Part shown: positions 6,300-7,823 of the stretch, in pieces
Position numbering within the stretch: position 1 is the first letter of the stretch
Layout: every line of letters begins with the position of its first letter
Assembly (NCBI GenBank): GCA_021443825.1
Contig: JABUTE010000018.1
Coordinates: 1 to 7,823, forward strand
Direction: 5' to 3'
Source of the DNA: Bacillota bacterium
GTDB taxonomy: Bacteria; Bacillota; Clostridia; Peptostreptococcales; Anaerovoracaceae
Length of the DNA: 7,823 nt
Notes under the pieces: generated by a model
What the model saw: only the letters and a program-made list of their open reading frames with translations
Told to the model about the DNA's origin: nothing
Database searches by the model: none
Made by a program: the position numbers and the translations under genes

Positions 6300-7628
6300 C
6301 TTTCTCTTTGCAGCCATGATCTCAGCCTTGGTCTGCTTAAACAGCTGCATCAGAGGACGCTTTGCGGGGCAGATGAATGTGCAGGAGCCGCAGGCGACGC
6401 ATTCCAGACCCTTGAGCTTGTTCTCGTAGCGGTCCAGGTTGCCTCTGAGGGCGGCCTGTGCCATCTGCTGGGGAATCAGACCCTCGGGGCAGACATCGGC
6501 GCAGCGTCCGCAGCGCAGGCATTCGGTCATCTGCTCCTGAGCGATGGCGACCTCATCCTTTGCCAGAATGGTCAGGGCGTTGTTTGCCTTGCAGACGGGA
6601 ACGTTGGCGTCGGGCATGGCAAAGCCCATCATCGGACCGCCGGAGATGATCTTTTCGGGATGGATGCCGTTTTTAAAGCCGCCGGCTGCATCGATCAGCT
6701 CCTGCTGGGAGGTGCCGATCTTGACGATGAAGTTGGAAGGGTGCTCGATGCCGTCGCCGGAGACGGTAAAGTTGCGCTCCATGAGAGGCTCGTTGTAGGC
6801 GACCGCACGGTAGATGGCTCTGACGGTGGTCACGTTGTCGACCACGCAGCCGAAGTCGGCGGGAAGAAGACCCAGACGCAGGTGCTTGCCGGTAACGGCG
6901 GAGACGATGGAACGCTCACCGCCCTGGGGGTACTTGGTCTTTGCGGTCATGACCCGCACGTTGGTGCCGACACAGGCAGCCTTGATGGCCTCGATGGCGG
7001 CAGGCTTGTTGTCTTCGATGATGATGACGCCCACCGCATTGGGGAAGAGGCCGACCATCAGCTGCAGACCCATGACGATCTCGTCGGGGTAGGTGCGCAT
7101 CAGCTGGTCGTCGCAGGTGATATAGGGCTCGCATTCGGCGCCGTTGACGATGACATACTTGATGTCGTCGGGGTTTTTGGGCATCAGCTTTACATGGGTG
7201 GGAAAGCCTGCTCCGCCCAGACCGACGATGCCTGCGGCTGCGATCTTGTCGAGGATCTCCTTGTTGCTCAGCTTTGCGGTGTCGACTTTTTCACCGATCC
7301 CCTCTGCAAGCTGATATTCCCCGTCGTTTTCGATGATGATGGCGACTGCCTTGGCTCCGGTAGCGGTGGCGATCTTGCGGATATCCTTTACGGTTCCGGA
7401 TACCGAGCTGACGATATTGGCCGAAACGAAGCCGTCTGCTCTGGCGATCAGCTGACCGGCCAGCACGTGGTTTCCTTTTTCGACCACAGGGATCGCCGGC
7501 TTGCCGATATGCTGGTTGATCAGAAATGCAAGTTCGCCTTTAGGCAGGTATTCTGTGAGGGGCGCATTTTCGGAAAGGGCCTTGCCCTCGAAGGGATGCA
7601 CACCGCCACGGAAAGTGAGATTACCCAT
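6297..7628 (-). CDS. rnfC: Rnf complex subunit C, NADH-binding iron-sulfur flavoprotein (443 aa)
   Basis: RnfC is the peripheral cytoplasmic subunit that exchanges electrons with NAD(H). It opens with the family signature GGVHPFEGKALS (8-19). A Complex I 51 kDa-like nucleotide/FMN-binding fold follows, with GLGGAGFPT (136-144), NGAECEPYITCDD (162-174) and KYPQGGERS (232-240). An SLBB-type region lies at about 285-335, and two [4Fe-4S] motifs come near the end: CLRCGRCADVCP (370-381) and CVACGSCTFICP (410-421). At 443 residues it is the short form, without the long alanine- and lysine-rich C-terminal extension of many proteobacterial RnfC proteins. The ATG has AAGGAGG nine bases upstream. It is the first gene of the operon, 12 bases before rnfDG. 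Confidence 0.97.
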   Translation of the reverse strand: MGNLTFRGGVHPFEGKALSENAPLTEYLPKGELAFLINQHIGKPAIPVVEKGNHVLAGQLIARADGFVSANIVSSVSGTVKDIRKIATATGAKAVAIIIENDGEYQLAEGIGEKVDTAKLSNKEILDKIAAAGIVGLGGAGFPTHVKLMPKNPDDIKYVIVNGAECEPYITCDDQLMRTYPDEIVMGLQLMVGLFPNAVGVIIIEDNKPAAIEAIKAACVGTNVRVMTAKTKYPQGGERSIVSAVTGKHLRLGLLPADFGCVVDNVTTVRAIYRAVAYNEPLMERNFTVSGDGIEHPSNFIVKIGTSQQELIDAAGGFKNGIHPEKIISGGPMMGFAMPDANVPVCKANNALTILAKDEVAIAQEQMTECLRCGRCADVCPEGLIPQQMAQAALRGNLDRYENKLKGLECVACGSCTFICPAKRPLMQLFKQTKAEIMAAKRK

Positions 7629-7637
7629 ATGGCTTTT

Positions 7638-7644
7638 CCTCCTT
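7638..7644 (-). promoter_or_regulatory. Ribosome binding site of rnfC
   Basis: AAGGAGG on the minus strand, nine bases before the ATG at 7628, matches the consensus and fixes the start of the first gene of the operon. Confidence 0.85.
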
Positions 7645-7724
7645 AAACTTTATACTTCAGCATCCGCATGCCCGGGCCTTCTGCAAATAATAATATAGAA
7701 GACTTTTCCGGTGCAGACGGACGC

Positions 7725-7741
7725 GATCCTTAACATGGATC
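7725..7741. repeat. Short inverted repeat in the rnfC leader
   Basis: GATCC (7725-7729) and GGATC (7737-7741) flank a seven-base loop, giving a five-pair hairpin. It would lie in the untranslated leader of rnfC if transcription starts upstream. No T-run follows on the minus strand, so it is not a terminator. A chance origin is possible for so short a stem. Confidence 0.3.
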
Positions 7742-7751
7742 ATAAATTGCG

Positions 7752-7772
7752 ATAATAGTATACTACTATTAT
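7752..7772. promoter_or_regulatory. Perfect inverted repeat, candidate operator for the rnf operon
   Basis: ATAATAGTA (7752-7760) and TACTATTAT (7764-7772) are exact inverted copies around a three-base centre TAC. This resembles a dimeric repressor site. It overlaps a TATACT hexamer (7762-7757, minus strand) that could be a -10 box, although no good -35 lies 17 bases upstream of it. It does not match the Rex, Fur or PerR consensus well enough to name the regulator. Confidence 0.45.
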
Positions 7773-7802
7773 TTCGAAAATAGATAGATATATAATTGTC
7801 AA
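7757..7802 (-). promoter_or_regulatory. Region with partial promoter elements for the rnf operon
   Basis: A perfect -35-like TTGACA (7802-7797) is present on the minus strand, but no good -10 lies 16-18 bases after it; TATTTT comes at 14 bases and TATACT at 34. The AT-rich character and position upstream of the first gene make a promoter in this region likely, but I cannot fix it. A TATAAT also occurs on the plus strand (7791-7796), so a divergent promoter is possible. The rest of 7629-7823 holds no gene and no recognisable riboswitch. Confidence 0.35.
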
Positions 7803-7823
7803 ACTGATATACCTGATTCTTTT

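Noticed and set aside
14..7628. Absence of TGA as a stop codon, suggesting recoding
   Set aside because: All seven stops are TAA or TAG, but seven is too few, tryptophan is encoded by TGG, and no gene contains an internal TGA.
6288..7646. 452-codon open frame on the plus strand opposite rnfC
   Set aside because: It mirrors the codon structure of rnfC, shows no recognisable domain, and lies opposite a gene with clear family motifs.
7629..7823. FMN riboswitch upstream of a flavin-dependent operon
   Set aside because: None of the conserved segments of the FMN element can be found, and the leader is AT-rich without the expected multi-stem layout.

Overview
The window holds one compact Rnf electron-transport operon on the minus strand, followed by a separate type I glutamine synthetase gene on the same strand. 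In transcription order (high to low coordinates) the layout is: an AT-rich upstream region (7823-7629), rnfC, an in-frame rnfD-rnfG fusion, rnfE, rnfA, rnfB, apbE, an intrinsic terminator (about 1617-1576), a glnA promoter (about 1542-1512) and glnA. Coding density is very high. Intergenic gaps inside the operon are 12, 10, 3 and 12 bases, and apbE overlaps rnfB by one base.

The organism is probably a member of the Firmicutes, class Clostridia. The gene order C-D-G-E-A-B is the one known from Acetobacterium and other clostridia. Every start has a strong AGGAGG-type ribosome binding site except apbE, which looks translationally coupled, and rnfDG, whose AGGTG site is shorter. The RnfB and RnfE sequences look clostridial, and coding DNA is moderately GC-rich while the intergenic DNA is AT-rich. 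I cannot name the genus from the sequence alone.

The genes work together as a membrane machine. RnfC and RnfB are the iron-sulfur/flavin subunits that exchange electrons with NAD and ferredoxin on the cytoplasmic side. RnfA and RnfE are paired membrane subunits whose conserved cysteines form a shared intramembrane iron-sulfur site. RnfD and RnfG carry covalently bound FMN. ApbE, encoded last in the operon as a predicted lipoprotein, is the transferase expected to attach that FMN. The complex couples ferredoxin:NAD electron transfer to Na+ or H+ transport; the ion cannot be read from this sequence. GlnA makes glutamine from glutamate and ammonia and appears to be an independent transcription unit.

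I do not see a wholly new system. The main unusual point is that rnfD and rnfG are joined into one 513-codon reading frame with no stop codon between them, while a ribosome binding site and ATG are retained at the old gene boundary. Secondary points are a serine in place of threonine at the predicted RnfG flavin-attachment site, a cysteine-rich RnfE tail, and a perfect inverted repeat upstream of rnfC that could be an operator. No mobile elements, tRNA, rRNA or CRISPR arrays are visible.
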